A stretch of 64,000 nucleotides of DNA from Carnobacterium_A sp049673005 (GTDB lineage Bacteria; Bacillota; Bacilli; Lactobacillales; Carnobacteriaceae), in contig NZ_JBATXB010000017.1 of assembly GCF_049673005.1 (NCBI RefSeq), positions 1 through 64,000 on the forward strand. Reading direction: 5' to 3'. Each line of letters begins with the position of its first letter. Position 1 is the first letter of the stretch. A program made the position numbers and the translations under genes. Below the pieces are notes generated by a model, which did not search any database, was not told the origin of the DNA, and saw only the letters and a program-made list of their open reading frames with translations. Of this stretch, positions 17,441 to 26,528 are shown in pieces.

Positions 17441-18400
17441 ATGGATATTATTAATGTATTGCAACTTGTTTTTTCTTCAGCATTAGTTTACTCAGCTCCT
17501 CTTATTTTAACTGCATTAGGTGGTACGTTTTCAGAGCGTAGTGGAATAGTTAACGTTGGTCTTGAAGGTATTATGGTAATGGGTGCTTTTGGTTCCGTAG
17601 TCTTTAACCTGACATTTGCCTCTCAATTAGGTAATTGGACACCTTGGGTAGGTGTGATTGTCGGTGGATTAATCGGTATTTTATTTTCATTAATACATGC
17701 TGTTGCTACAATAAATTTACGAGCTGATCATATTATCTCTGGAACAGTTATTAACTTAATGGCTCCAGCTTTAGCAGTGTTCTTAACACGTGTTTTATAT
17801 GACGGACGAGGTCAAACAGATATTATTTCAGAAAACTTTGGTAAAGCAAATATACCTTTATTAGAAAAAATTCCTGTTTTAGGACCTATTTTCTTTAAAG
17901 GAACCTCTGCCCCAGCTTTTGTAGGAATAGCTATTGCAGTCATTTGTTGGTTTGTTCTATTTAAAACTCGTTTTGGTCTAAGACTGAGAGCTGTTGGTGA
18001 ACATCCTCAAGCTGCCGATACACTAGGAATTAATGTATATATGACTAAGTATGCAGGTGTTCTTTTATCTGGATTATTAGGTGGTATGGGTGGAGCTATT
18101 CAAGCTCAAGCTATTTCATTAAATTTTTCAGCATCTACAATTGCAGGACAAGGATTTATTGCTATGGCAGCAATGATCTTTGGTAAATGGAATCCACTAG
18201 GAGCAATGGGAGCTGCAATATTCTTCGGATTTGCTCAAAGTTTGAGCGTAATTGGAAACTATATACCAATTATTCAAGATGTTCCGAGTGTTTGGTTACA
18301 AGTTGCTCCTTATCTAATAACTATTATTGTTCTAGTAGGTGTAATTGGTAAATCTGAAGGTCCAGCAGCAAATGGTAAAACATATATTAAATCAAAATAA
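17441..18400 (+). CDS. nupC: Nucleoside ABC transporter permease
   Basis: A 319-residue second permease of the nucleoside importer, with about eight hydrophobic segments. It shares with NupB the block SGIVNVGLEGIMVMGA and the coupling segment LRAVGEHPQAADTLGINV. It starts one base after the nupB stop codon, with AAAGGAGGAGT upstream. It is the last gene of the operon, closed by a strong terminator. Confidence 0.9.
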   Translation: MDIINVLQLVFSSALVYSAPLILTALGGTFSERSGIVNVGLEGIMVMGAFGSVVFNLTFASQLGNWTPWVGVIVGGLIGILFSLIHAVATINLRADHIISGTVINLMAPALAVFLTRVLYDGRGQTDIISENFGKANIPLLEKIPVLGPIFFKGTSAPAFVGIAIAVICWFVLFKTRFGLRLRAVGEHPQAADTLGINVYMTKYAGVLLSGLLGGMGGAIQAQAISLNFSASTIAGQGFIAMAAMIFGKWNPLGAMGAAIFFGFAQSLSVIGNYIPIIQDVPSVWLQVAPYLITIIVLVGVIGKSEGPAANGKTYIKSK

Positions 18401-18409
18401 TAAATAATA

Positions 18410-18448
18410 AAAAAAGCAATTAGAAGATCAACTTCTAATTGCTTTTTT
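18410..18448 (+). terminator. Terminator of the nup operon
   Basis: 17-bp stem (18410-18426 with 18432-18448) with a 5-nt loop and T-run included in the 3' arm. Confidence 0.92.
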
Positions 18449-18527
18449 GTCAGCAGTTTACTTCACTTTTCACTAATTTTAAACTATGATAAAGAGAAGA
18501 TTGTATTTAAATATAAGGAGGAATAAA

Positions 18528-19790
18528 ATGTCTATCCAATTAACTGAAGGAGTTAACCTTCATATTATACCAACTGAAAAATATAAAACAGTAAGGATAG
18601 TAGTAAAGTTTCGATCTCCTTTGGATAAAGAAACGATAACTAAAAGAGCTTTATTATCTAGTATACTTGAAACAAATAGTCAAAAATACCCAAGTCAAAC
18701 ACTTTTAAGAAGTGAATTATCTAATCTATTTGGTGCTAGTTTTGGTAGTTCAGTGACAAAAAAAGGTTCAGTTCATGTTTTATCAGTATCCATGAATGTG
18801 GTGAATGAAAAATATTTAACGATGAGTGATTCGTTATTAATAAACTCAATTGAATTTTTAAAAGAAATCATTTTCAATCCGAATGCATCCGATGGACATT
18901 TTGATAAAGGTACATTTAAACGTGAAAAAGAAAATTTAGTCGATTACTATGATTCCATTGCTGACGACAAGCAAACATATGCTAACTTAGAATTACAAAA
19001 ACTATTTTTTGAAGAAGATAGCCAAAAAATTCCTAGCATTGGAACGAAAGAAGATCTAGCAAAAATAACTGAGACATCGCTATTTATTTATTATAAACAG
19101 ATGCTTCAACAAGATTTGGTTGATATTTATGTATTAGGAGATATTGATGAAGAGCAGGTAATCGCTCAATTAAAAGAATTCCCTTTTGAACCAAGAAGAT
19201 TTGAAAAACAAGAACTCTTTTATATTCCATCAGAAGTCGAGAAAATAAATACAAAAATAGAGTACCAAGATATTAAACAAGCAAAGTTTAATTTGGGGTA
19301 TAAAACAGATATATTTTATCTTAAAGAAAATTATTACGCAGGGCAATTATTCAATGGTTTATTTGGCGGGTTTCCTCACTCAAAATTATTTGTAAATGTC
19401 AGAGAAAAGGAAAGTCTAGCATATTATGCATCAAGTTCATTAGATACTTTCAGAGGAATGATGATAGTTCAAACAGGTATTGACAGTAAAAAAATGGATC
19501 TAGTAAAAGAAATCGTAACACTGCAACTAAAAGAGATGCAAGCTGGTAACTTTACTGAAGAAGATATACACCAAACTAAACAAATGTTGAAAAATCAACT
19601 ACTTCAATCTGAAGATAATTCGAGTGCAATAATCGAAAGAACCTATTCAAATAAACTAGTGAGTAATAAGACTAAGAGTATAGAGGAATGGATTAGAAAT
19701 ATCGAAAAAGTCACAAAGGAAGAAATTATTGAAATCGCTAAATTGGTAACATTAAAAGCGACATTCTTTCTATCTGAGGAGGTTAAGTAA
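18528..19790 (+). CDS. ymfF: M16-like protein YmfF (EF-P modification associated)
   Basis: A 420-residue peptidase-M16-like protein. The zinc motif HXXEH is absent: where it should stand the sequence reads LLSSILETNS, so this is the non-catalytic member of an M16 pair. The C-terminal M16 domain (about 180-400) is preserved. In B. subtilis ymfF and ymfH lie beside ymfI, whose product acts in EF-P 5-aminopentanolylation, and the same order holds here. The biochemical role of YmfF is not established. Start is ATG 18528 behind AAGGAGG; the reading frame extends 14 codons upstream without a ribosome binding site. It overlaps ymfH by one base. Confidence 0.86.
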   Translation: MSIQLTEGVNLHIIPTEKYKTVRIVVKFRSPLDKETITKRALLSSILETNSQKYPSQTLLRSELSNLFGASFGSSVTKKGSVHVLSVSMNVVNEKYLTMSDSLLINSIEFLKEIIFNPNASDGHFDKGTFKREKENLVDYYDSIADDKQTYANLELQKLFFEEDSQKIPSIGTKEDLAKITETSLFIYYKQMLQQDLVDIYVLGDIDEEQVIAQLKEFPFEPRRFEKQELFYIPSEVEKINTKIEYQDIKQAKFNLGYKTDIFYLKENYYAGQLFNGLFGGFPHSKLFVNVREKESLAYYASSSLDTFRGMMIVQTGIDSKKMDLVKEIVTLQLKEMQAGNFTEEDIHQTKQMLKNQLLQSEDNSSAIIERTYSNKLVSNKTKSIEEWIRNIEKVTKEEIIEIAKLVTLKATFFLSEEVK

Positions 19791-21091
19791 TGGAAAAAAA
19801 GGAGTATGAACAATTAAATGAAACGATATACACTGAAACACTTTCAAACGGATTATCCGTTACTTTGTTACCTAAAGACGAATTTCATAAAACATACGGA
19901 TTGTTTACTACTAAATATGGTTCAATAGACAATCAATTTATACCTCGGGATGGCAAACAGTTGACTCGTGTTCCTGATGGAATTGCTCATTTTTTAGAAC
20001 ATAAAATGTTTGAAAAAAAAGATGGAGATATTTTTAATGTATTTGGGAAATTAGGTGCTTCAGCTAATGCTTTCACAAGTTTTACACAGACAAGTTATTT
20101 ATTTTCTAGTACAACTAATGTCAATGAAAATATGGAGACGTTATTAGATTTTGTACAGGAACCTTATTTTACAAAAGAAACAGTAGATAAAGAAAAAGGA
20201 ATTATTGGTCAAGAGATTCAAATGTATGAAGATGAACCAGATTGGCGTTTGTTCTTTGGGATTTTAGGCAATATGTACCCTAAACATCCTTTGCATATTG
20301 ATATTGCAGGAACAGTTGATAGTATTGCAGACATAACAGCTGAGCTATTATACGAAAGTTACAATACTTTTTATCATCCAAGTAATATGAATCTTTTTGT
20401 TGTAGGAAAAATGGATCCAGAAAAAATGATGGATTTGATTAAATCAAATCAAGCTAAAAAAAGTTTTTCTGAATCAACTGAAATACAACGTTACTTCCCT
20501 GAAGAAACAATTGGCGACATTAAACCGTTTGACTCAATAAAGATGTCAGTTAAAAGGCCGAAAAGTATTATTGGTGTAAAGGGTATAGGTAAAGCTCCTG
20601 AAGGAAAAGCTGCTTTAGTATATAAAACAATTATGGATTTATTGATGACCTTATTAGTTGGACCAACATCGGATAACTATTTAAAACTATACGATTCTGG
20701 TGTAATTGATGACAGTTTTTCATATGATTTTAGCTTAGAACGAACATTTCACTTTGCTGATGTTGGGGGAGATACAAAAGATCCAGAAGCATTTAGTACG
20801 GTTATAAAAGAAATTTTATTAACGGCCAAAATGAGCCCAGAATTGAATGAAGAACACCTTATCCTTGTTAAAAAAAGAAAGATAGGTCAAGTACTTCAGT
20901 CCCTAAATTCTTTAGAATTCATTGCTAATCAATATAGCCAACAAAATTATGGAGAAGCTACACTACTTGATTTAGTTCCTATTATTGAATCGATTACTTT
21001 AAATCAAATTAAACATGCTGCTGAAGAATTCATGCAAGAAAGTCATATGAGTGTCTTTCACATCTTGCCTAAAGGAGAAGACAATGTATGA
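19790..21091 (+). CDS. ymfH: M16 family zinc peptidase YmfH
   Basis: A 433-residue predicted metallopeptidase with the inverted zinc motif HFLEH (67-71) and a downstream EKGIIGQEIQMYED segment giving the third zinc ligand. A second, inactive M16 domain follows. It starts in a TAATG junction with ymfF and ends in an ATGA junction with ymfI, so all three are translationally coupled. The pair YmfF/YmfH resembles the two-subunit layout of mitochondrial processing peptidase. Its substrate is unknown; the link to EF-P modification comes from family annotation and synteny. Confidence 0.88.
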   Translation: MEKKEYEQLNETIYTETLSNGLSVTLLPKDEFHKTYGLFTTKYGSIDNQFIPRDGKQLTRVPDGIAHFLEHKMFEKKDGDIFNVFGKLGASANAFTSFTQTSYLFSSTTNVNENMETLLDFVQEPYFTKETVDKEKGIIGQEIQMYEDEPDWRLFFGILGNMYPKHPLHIDIAGTVDSIADITAELLYESYNTFYHPSNMNLFVVGKMDPEKMMDLIKSNQAKKSFSESTEIQRYFPEETIGDIKPFDSIKMSVKRPKSIIGVKGIGKAPEGKAALVYKTIMDLLMTLLVGPTSDNYLKLYDSGVIDDSFSYDFSLERTFHFADVGGDTKDPEAFSTVIKEILLTAKMSPELNEEHLILVKKRKIGQVLQSLNSLEFIANQYSQQNYGEATLLDLVPIIESITLNQIKHAAEEFMQESHMSVFHILPKGEDNV

Positions 21092-21813
21092 AGTCAGCAT
21101 TAATCATGGGGGCTAGTGGAGATATAGGAACAGGGATTGCAAAAGAACTAGCTGAAAGTGGTTGGTCATTATATTTACATTATCATACAGACTCTAAAAG
21201 CATTGAAAGACAGCTTCAAGATTATCAAGCGCGTTATCCCAAACAAGATTTTTTTGGAATACAATTGGATATGACTCAAGAAGCGGGAATTGAAGAATTT
21301 ATAAAAAATATATTTCAATTAGATGCGATTATATTTTCAAGTGGTTTTACTACTTTTCAATTGTTAACAGAAATAACGTCCAAAACGATGGACAATATGT
21401 GGGCAGTTCATATTAAAACGCCAATGTTATTAGTGCAAAAACTTCAAGGGAAACTAGCTCAATCTAATTCTGGAAGAATTGTTTTTATTAGTTCTATTTA
21501 TGGTGAATCTGGTAGTTCTATGGAAGTTGTTTATAGTACGACTAAAGGAGCTCAAATTGCTTTTGTGAAGGCCTACAGTAAAGAAGTAGCTAGTTTAGGT
21601 ATAACGGTTAATGCAATTTCTCCAGGTGCTATAGAAACTAAAATGAATTCTGATTTTAGTGAAATTGAGTTGAAAGAATTAAAAAAAGAAATTCCAGTTG
21701 GACGTATGGGGAGTATTTCAGAAATTAGTTTCTGGGTACATCAACTATTAGAACCTAGAAGTGCTTATTTAACGGGGCAATCGATTATCGTTAGTGGTGG
21801 CTGGTTAAGGTAA
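21088..21813 (+). CDS. ymfI: SDR reductase YmfI (EF-P 5-aminopentanone reductase)
   Basis: A 241-residue short-chain dehydrogenase. It shows the nucleotide-binding motif GASGDIGTG near the N-terminus, catalytic Y149 and K153 (YSTTK) with an upstream SS pair in FISSIYG, and a C-terminal YLTGQSIIVSGGW. B. subtilis YmfI reduces the aminopentanone group on EF-P Lys32 to aminopentanol. Assignment to that reaction rests on position after ymfFH; the sequence alone would also fit FabG-like ketoreductases. Overlaps ymfH by 4 bases. Confidence 0.85.
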   Translation: MKSALIMGASGDIGTGIAKELAESGWSLYLHYHTDSKSIERQLQDYQARYPKQDFFGIQLDMTQEAGIEEFIKNIFQLDAIIFSSGFTTFQLLTEITSKTMDNMWAVHIKTPMLLVQKLQGKLAQSNSGRIVFISSIYGESGSSMEVVYSTTKGAQIAFVKAYSKEVASLGITVNAISPGAIETKMNSDFSEIELKELKKEIPVGRMGSISEISFWVHQLLEPRSAYLTGQSIIVSGGWLR

Positions 21814-21915
21814 GATGGAAATGTTTATTTAATGAACTGCTAAAAATTAAATACGAATGTCATTAAACTTATTCTTGACTATCATCAAAAAGGGATGTTT
21901 CTCTAACTTTTGGTG

Positions 21916-21924
21916 TGCTATAAT
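21916..21924 (+). promoter_or_regulatory. Extended -10 promoter of ymfM
   Basis: TGCTATAAT: perfect TATAAT with a TGN extension, about 60 bases before the ymfM start. No clear -35 at 17 bp; TTGACT at 21875 is too far away. Confidence 0.6.
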
Positions 21925-21983
21925 ATAAATTGACATGAGCTTTTTATGCTCTCTAAACAAGAGAACTGGTAGGTGAATTTAAA

Positions 21984-22850
21984 ATGAATGAAATTGGTGA
22001 GAAACTACAAGAAGCCAGAAAAGCTAAAGGCTATACTTTAGATGATTTACAACAAATGACAAAAATACAAAAACGTTATTTAATTGCGATTGAAGAAGGC
22101 AATTATAATGTAATGCCGGGAAAATTTTATGCACGGGCATTTATTAAACAGTATGCAGATACGGTTGGGCTTAACGGCGATCAATTATTAGAAGATTATA
22201 CGGATACTGTTCCACATACTCATGATAGCGAATATGTAGAACAAGCATCTGCAAATCAAACACGTTCAGGAAATAAAATAGACAACAAGTTAGTCGGAAA
22301 TGTTCGAGATTATTTGCCTACATTACTCATTTTAGCGGTGGTTATTATTATAGTAGCTGCGATCTATCTTTCTTTTATTAAAAATAACCAAACGGCTAAA
22401 GAGGATATGATTACAAAAAATTCAGAAACAGTTGTTGTTTCAAGTGCTGAATCAAGTTCCAATGAATCAAAAGAACCAGAAAAACAACAATCTTCTATTG
22501 TTGAAAAAGAAGAACCTGTAGAAACAGTAACTATCGTATCATCAACAGGTTCTCAAACTACTTTTGCTGTGACAGGAACATCAGAAAAAAACGAAATTAG
22601 TTTACTTGCTGAAAATGGAGATAGTTGGGTAAGTATCGAAATTGATGGAGATATGGTTGATCAAGCTCTACTATCAAGTGGAAACTCACTAAAAGCCTCT
22701 ATCCCAGAAGGTGCAAAGCAAGTGAATCTAGTTATAGGAAATGCTGCGGTTACGTCGGTTACGTTAAATGGTAAGACTATCGAGTACGCTCCTGAAGCGG
22801 CCGATGCGGTTACACAAAAAATAGAATTTCAATTTAATAACGAAGAATAA
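21984..22850 (+). CDS. ymfM: RodZ-like HTH membrane protein YmfM
   Basis: A 288-residue bitopic protein. The N-terminal Xre-type helix-turn-helix (about 1-70, including LQEARKAKGYTLDDLQQMT) is cytoplasmic. One membrane helix follows (about 113-130, LPTLLILAVVIIIVAAIYLSF), then a Ser/Glu-rich external linker and a C-terminal DUF4115 domain (about 190-285). RodZ couples MreB filaments to cell-wall elongation; the exact role in ovococci is less clear. Start ATG has GGTAGGTGA upstream. It precedes pgsA, as in Bacillus. Confidence 0.86.
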   Translation: MNEIGEKLQEARKAKGYTLDDLQQMTKIQKRYLIAIEEGNYNVMPGKFYARAFIKQYADTVGLNGDQLLEDYTDTVPHTHDSEYVEQASANQTRSGNKIDNKLVGNVRDYLPTLLILAVVIIIVAAIYLSFIKNNQTAKEDMITKNSETVVVSSAESSSNESKEPEKQQSSIVEKEEPVETVTIVSSTGSQTTFAVTGTSEKNEISLLAENGDSWVSIEIDGDMVDQALLSSGNSLKASIPEGAKQVNLVIGNAAVTSVTLNGKTIEYAPEAADAVTQKIEFQFNNEE

Positions 22851-22937
22851 AAATAAGAAGGCAATAAGGAATTTCTTTTATTAGATTTTTTCTTATTGTC
22901 TTAAATTTAAGACGAAAAAATGAAAGAAGGCGATAAT

Positions 22938-23519
22938 TTGAATTTACCAAATAAACTAACGGTTGTTCGTATATTTATGATACCTATCTTTGTTGTTATA
23001 GCTTTAGCACCTTTAAATTGGGGAGTTTTGCAGTTATGGGGTTCAACCATTGAGATTACACAACTAATAGCAGCTATTATCTTTGCTGTGGCTAGTATAA
23101 CAGACTGGCTTGATGGGAAAATAGCCCGTTCAAGAGGACTAGTAACTAATTTCGGGAAATTTGCTGATCCATTAGCTGATAAAATGCTAGTTATGACTGC
23201 TTTAATTGTTTTAGTTGGACAAGGATTAGCTTCTTCTTGGATTGTTGCCATTATCGTTTGTAGAGAGCTAGCTGTAACAGGTTTGCGTCTTTTATTAGTG
23301 GAACAAGGCGGAACAGTTTTAGCGGCAGCATGGCCAGGGAAAATTAAAACGATGACTCAAATGATTGCAATTATTTTATTACTGATAGATAATCTGCCAT
23401 TCGAAGGTCTAGGTATTCCTGTAGCGGATATTATGTTATATATTTGCCTGTTCTTTACTATCTACTCAGGAATTGATTATTTTGTGAAAAATAGCGGTGT
23501 TTTTAAAGGCTCGATGTAA
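22938..23519 (+). CDS. pgsA: CDP-diacylglycerol-glycerol-3-phosphate 3-phosphatidyltransferase
   Basis: A 193-residue integral membrane enzyme making phosphatidylglycerol phosphate, the first committed step to phosphatidylglycerol and cardiolipin. The CDP-alcohol phosphotransferase motif is complete: DGKIAR, then a G, then D and D in GKFADPLADK. About four to five membrane helices. I choose TTG 22938 (MNLPNKLTVVR) behind GAAGGCGAT; an in-frame ATG at 22920 lacks a Shine-Dalgarno. Confidence 0.93.
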   Translation: MNLPNKLTVVRIFMIPIFVVIALAPLNWGVLQLWGSTIEITQLIAAIIFAVASITDWLDGKIARSRGLVTNFGKFADPLADKMLVMTALIVLVGQGLASSWIVAIIVCRELAVTGLRLLLVEQGGTVLAAAWPGKIKTMTQMIAIILLLIDNLPFEGLGIPVADIMLYICLFFTIYSGIDYFVKNSGVFKGSM

Positions 23520-23553
23520 TTTATTTTAAAATAAGATTAACAGGTTTATGAAT

Positions 23554-23586
23554 AATAGGCTGGGACAGATGTCCTAGCCTATTTAA
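23554..23586 (+). terminator. Terminator-like hairpin after pgsA
   Basis: 13-bp stem (23554-23566 with 23571-23583, one G-T wobble), AGAT loop, but only a short T-tract (TTTAAATT) after it. Confidence 0.6.
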
Positions 23587-23660
23587 ATTCTATCGAATGT
23601 TTGAATACACTACATTATATAGTCGTTATAAATCTTAAATCTTTATATAAAAAAATAAGG

Positions 23661-23682
23661 AGTCAATAAGCGTATATTGACT
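23661..23682. repeat. 8-bp inverted repeat before cinA
   Basis: AGTCAATA (23661-23668) / TATTGACT (23675-23682) lies between an AAGGAG sequence and the cinA ribosome binding site. It could be an operator or an mRNA hairpin affecting cinA translation. Confidence 0.35.
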
Positions 23683-23700
23683 ATTAGTGAGGAGAAAAAG

Positions 23701-24963
23701 ATGAATGCTGAAATAATTGCTGTTGGAACAGAACTATTGCTAGGACAAGTAGTCAATACAAACGCAACTTTTTTATCAAGAGAACTAGCAACATTGGGTG
23801 TTGAAATTTATCATCAATCTGTTGTAGGAGATAACCAAGAAAGATTAGAAAGCGCGATAGAACTTGCTGAAAAAAGAAGTGCATTAATTATTTTAACTGG
23901 AGGATTAGGACCGACAAAGGATGACCTGACAAAACAAGTATTGGCAAAACACCTTAAAAAGAAATTAATACTAGACGAAGAAACTATGAAGAAAATAGTA
24001 GCGTATCATGAACAAAGGAAACGCCCCATGTCTGAAAATAATCAACTTCAAGCACTAGTAATTGAAGATTCAATTGTTTTGAAAAACACTAATGGTATGG
24101 CTGCTGGTATGTTTTTGAATTTAAAAGAGAATGCTTATATATTATTACCGGGTCCTCCTCATGAAATGGTAAGAATGTTCGAAGAAGAAGTAAGACCCTT
24201 GCTAATGAAGCAACTAACTAAGACAATTCTAGTATCAAGAGTTTTGCGTTTTTATGGAATAGGCGAGTCAAGATTAGTGACATTAATGGATGATATCATT
24301 GAAAATCAAACAAATCCAACACTAGCTTCTTATACAGGAAAACACGAAGTGAGTTTGCGATTAACTGCTAAAGGTAGAGATGAAGCTAGTTGTGAAAAAA
24401 TGTTAGATAATTTAGAAATAATTATAAAAAATCGTGCCGGAGATTATATATATGGCTATGGCGATGAAACGAGTTTAGTTGAGGTAGTGAGCAAGTCAAT
24501 AAAAGATAGAACATTAACATTGTCAGCAGCTGAAAGTTTAACTGGAGGAGCTTTTCAGAGTATGATGACGTCTATATCTGGATCCTCAGATATTTTTGAA
24601 GGTGGTTTAGTCACTTACAGTAATAGAATAAAAAAAGGCATACTTGGTGTTGATCAACAAATTATCGATCAATTTGGAGTAGTTAGTAGTCAATGTGCTA
24701 TTAAAATGGCTGAAAAGGTTAAAGATTCATTTGAAACGGATATAGGAATTTCTTTTACAGGTGTCGCTGGGCCCTCAGAATTAGAGAATAAAAAGACAGG
24801 CATTGTTTGGATAGGCCTAGCTATAAAAGATAAAGAAACATTCGCAAAATGTTTTAATTTTGAAGGAGACAGAAATGTTATTCGTGAATTGTCAGTTTTA
24901 GCAGGCTTAGATCTAATTAATAGAGATTTATTGGGTAAGGAAATTAAACAGAAAATTTATTGA
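23701..24963 (+). CDS. cinA: CinA-family protein (nicotinamide-nucleotide amidase)
   Basis: A 420-residue protein with an N-terminal MoCF/molybdopterin-binding-like domain (about 1-170; AEIIAVGTELLLGQVVNTN, LTGGLGPTKDD) and a C-terminal CinA domain (about 260-415; LSAAESLTGG, GVAGPS). The C-domain family deamidates nicotinamide mononucleotide, and the whole gene is competence- or damage-induced in some Firmicutes. Start is ATG 23701 with GAGGAG at 6 nt; an upstream in-frame TTG at 23677 is less likely. It is followed by recA, the usual cinA-recA order, but recA has its own promoter here. Confidence 0.93.
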   Translation: MNAEIIAVGTELLLGQVVNTNATFLSRELATLGVEIYHQSVVGDNQERLESAIELAEKRSALIILTGGLGPTKDDLTKQVLAKHLKKKLILDEETMKKIVAYHEQRKRPMSENNQLQALVIEDSIVLKNTNGMAAGMFLNLKENAYILLPGPPHEMVRMFEEEVRPLLMKQLTKTILVSRVLRFYGIGESRLVTLMDDIIENQTNPTLASYTGKHEVSLRLTAKGRDEASCEKMLDNLEIIIKNRAGDYIYGYGDETSLVEVVSKSIKDRTLTLSAAESLTGGAFQSMMTSISGSSDIFEGGLVTYSNRIKKGILGVDQQIIDQFGVVSSQCAIKMAEKVKDSFETDIGISFTGVAGPSELENKKTGIVWIGLAIKDKETFAKCFNFEGDRNVIRELSVLAGLDLINRDLLGKEIKQKIY

Positions 24964-24994
24964 ATAATCTAAAAAAATAAATACAAAACAACAC

Positions 24995-25008
24995 CGAATG
25001 TTTGTTCG
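24995..25008. promoter_or_regulatory. LexA (SOS/Cheo) box of recA
   Basis: CGAATGTTTGTTCG differs from the Gram-positive LexA consensus CGAACNNNNGTTCG at one base. It sits 8 bases upstream of the recA -35 element, a position compatible with repression by LexA. Confidence 0.8.
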
Positions 25009-25016
25009 CTTTTTTC

Positions 25017-25045
25017 TTGCATTTTATCATAAAAGAAAGTATGAT
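25017..25045 (+). promoter_or_regulatory. recA promoter
   Basis: TTGCAT (25017-25022), 17-bp spacer, TATGAT (25040-25045), about 70 bases before the recA start. Confidence 0.78.
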
Positions 25046-25122
25046 AGATGTTGTGAGGCTTATAAAAATAAAACTAATTACATGAATAAATAGTAAAAAA
25101 GAACTATTTAGGAGGACAAAAA

Positions 25123-26202
25123 ATGGCAGATGATCGTAAACAAGCTCTAGAATTAGCGCTAAAAAAGATTGAAAAAAACTTTGGTAAGGGTTCGGTTATG
25201 AAATTAGGTGAGAAAGTAGATACACGTATTTCAACTGTTCCAAGTGGTTCTTTAGCATTAGATGTGGCTTTAGGGGTTGGTGGATTTCCAAGAGGAAGAA
25301 TCATCGAAGTATATGGCCCAGAAAGTTCTGGTAAAACAACGGTAGCTCTTCATGCAGTAGCTGAAGTTCAAAAACAAGGTGGGATAGCTGCTTTTATAGA
25401 TGCTGAGAATGCACTAGATCCTAAGTATGCAGCAGCATTAGGTGTAGACATTGATGAGTTGCTATTATCACAGCCAGATACAGGCGAACAAGGGTTAGAA
25501 ATCGCTGATGCATTAGTATCAAGTGGTGCTGTAGATATAGTCGTTATTGATTCCGTGGCAGCATTAGTACCTCGCGCAGAAATTGAAGGAGAAATGGGAG
25601 ATAGTCACGTGGGCTTGCAAGCTCGTTTAATGTCTCAGGCTCTTCGTAAATTATCTGGATCAATTAATAAAACCAAAACAATTGCTTTGTTCATTAATCA
25701 AATTCGTGAAAAAGTAGGCGTAATGTTTGGTAATCCTGAAATAACACCAGGTGGACGTGCTCTTAAATTTTACGCAACGATTCGTTTAGAAGTAAGACGT
25801 GCAGAACAAATTAAACAAGGTACGGATATTATGGGTAATCGTACGAAAATAAAAGTAGTAAAAAATAAAGTAGCTCCACCATTTAGGGTAGCAGAAGTTG
25901 ATATTATGTATGGAGAGGGTATTTCTCAAGTTGGAGAACTTGTAGATATGGGGTCAGAAAAAGACATTATCGATAAAGCTGGAGCTTGGTACTCTTATGA
26001 AGGTGAAAGAATTGGACAAGGTCGAGAAAATGCTAAACGTTATTTCTTAGATCATCCAGAATTAAGAGCCGAAATTGAGAAAAAAGTACGAGCAGCATAT
26101 GGCATTGGTGATGCTTCAGAAGAGCCAGAAGAAAAAGATAGCAAAAAAACCGATTCAACTATAGAAAAGAAAAGCAAAACAACTTTAACTGAAGAAAAAT
26201 AA
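25123..26202 (+). CDS. recA: Recombinase RecA
   Basis: A 359-residue ATP-dependent strand-exchange protein, which also triggers LexA self-cleavage. Walker A GPESSGKTT is at about 65-73, Walker B VVIDSVAAL follows, then the L1/L2 loops and MAW-type region (FINQIREKVGVMFGNPE). The C-terminus is acidic then Lys/Ser/Thr-rich (about 330-359), slightly longer than in Bacillus and not conserved. The start ATG follows AGGAGGAC. Expression is expected to be SOS-inducible from the adjacent LexA box. Confidence 0.98.
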   Translation: MADDRKQALELALKKIEKNFGKGSVMKLGEKVDTRISTVPSGSLALDVALGVGGFPRGRIIEVYGPESSGKTTVALHAVAEVQKQGGIAAFIDAENALDPKYAAALGVDIDELLLSQPDTGEQGLEIADALVSSGAVDIVVIDSVAALVPRAEIEGEMGDSHVGLQARLMSQALRKLSGSINKTKTIALFINQIREKVGVMFGNPEITPGGRALKFYATIRLEVRRAEQIKQGTDIMGNRTKIKVVKNKVAPPFRVAEVDIMYGEGISQVGELVDMGSEKDIIDKAGAWYSYEGERIGQGRENAKRYFLDHPELRAEIEKKVRAAYGIGDASEEPEEKDSKKTDSTIEKKSKTTLTEEK

Positions 26203-26226
26203 AACTTTTTGCTAAAAATATGTAAG

Positions 26227-26268
26227 AAAGAAGCTATCACGGGTTGTACCGATTTAGCTTCTTTTTTA
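26227..26268 (+). terminator. Terminator after recA
   Basis: AAAGAAGCTA / TAGCTTCTTT stem with an 18-nt loop containing a small inner GGGT/ACC pairing, followed by T residues. Confidence 0.82.
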
Positions 26269-26369
26269 CTTTTTTGAGAAATAAAAGGATGAGAATGAAG
26301 AATATATAAGATAACGTTCTCATTTAATGAACAAAAGTAGCTTAAACACCCACAAAAGTTATTATTAAG

Positions 26370-26398
26370 TTGACATGTCCAGTGTAGACAATTAAAAT
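26370..26398 (+). promoter_or_regulatory. rny promoter
   Basis: Consensus TTGACA (26370-26375), 17-bp spacer, TAAAAT (26393-26398). The spacer carries TGTC...GACA dyad symmetry. The implied 5' leader of about 125 nt contains small hairpins (TTATCT/AGATAA; GGTAG/CTACC), possibly relevant to RNase Y autoregulation. Confidence 0.78.
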
Positions 26399-26528
26399 TA
26401 AGATATCCTTTACTTTATCTTTAGATAACAGGTAGGTTTTATTGGTAAAAAAGTTACGAAGTTCTACCAGATAATTGATAATTGATAAATAGGAAATGAC
26501 AAATTAAATAAGATACGGAGGTGGAAGA

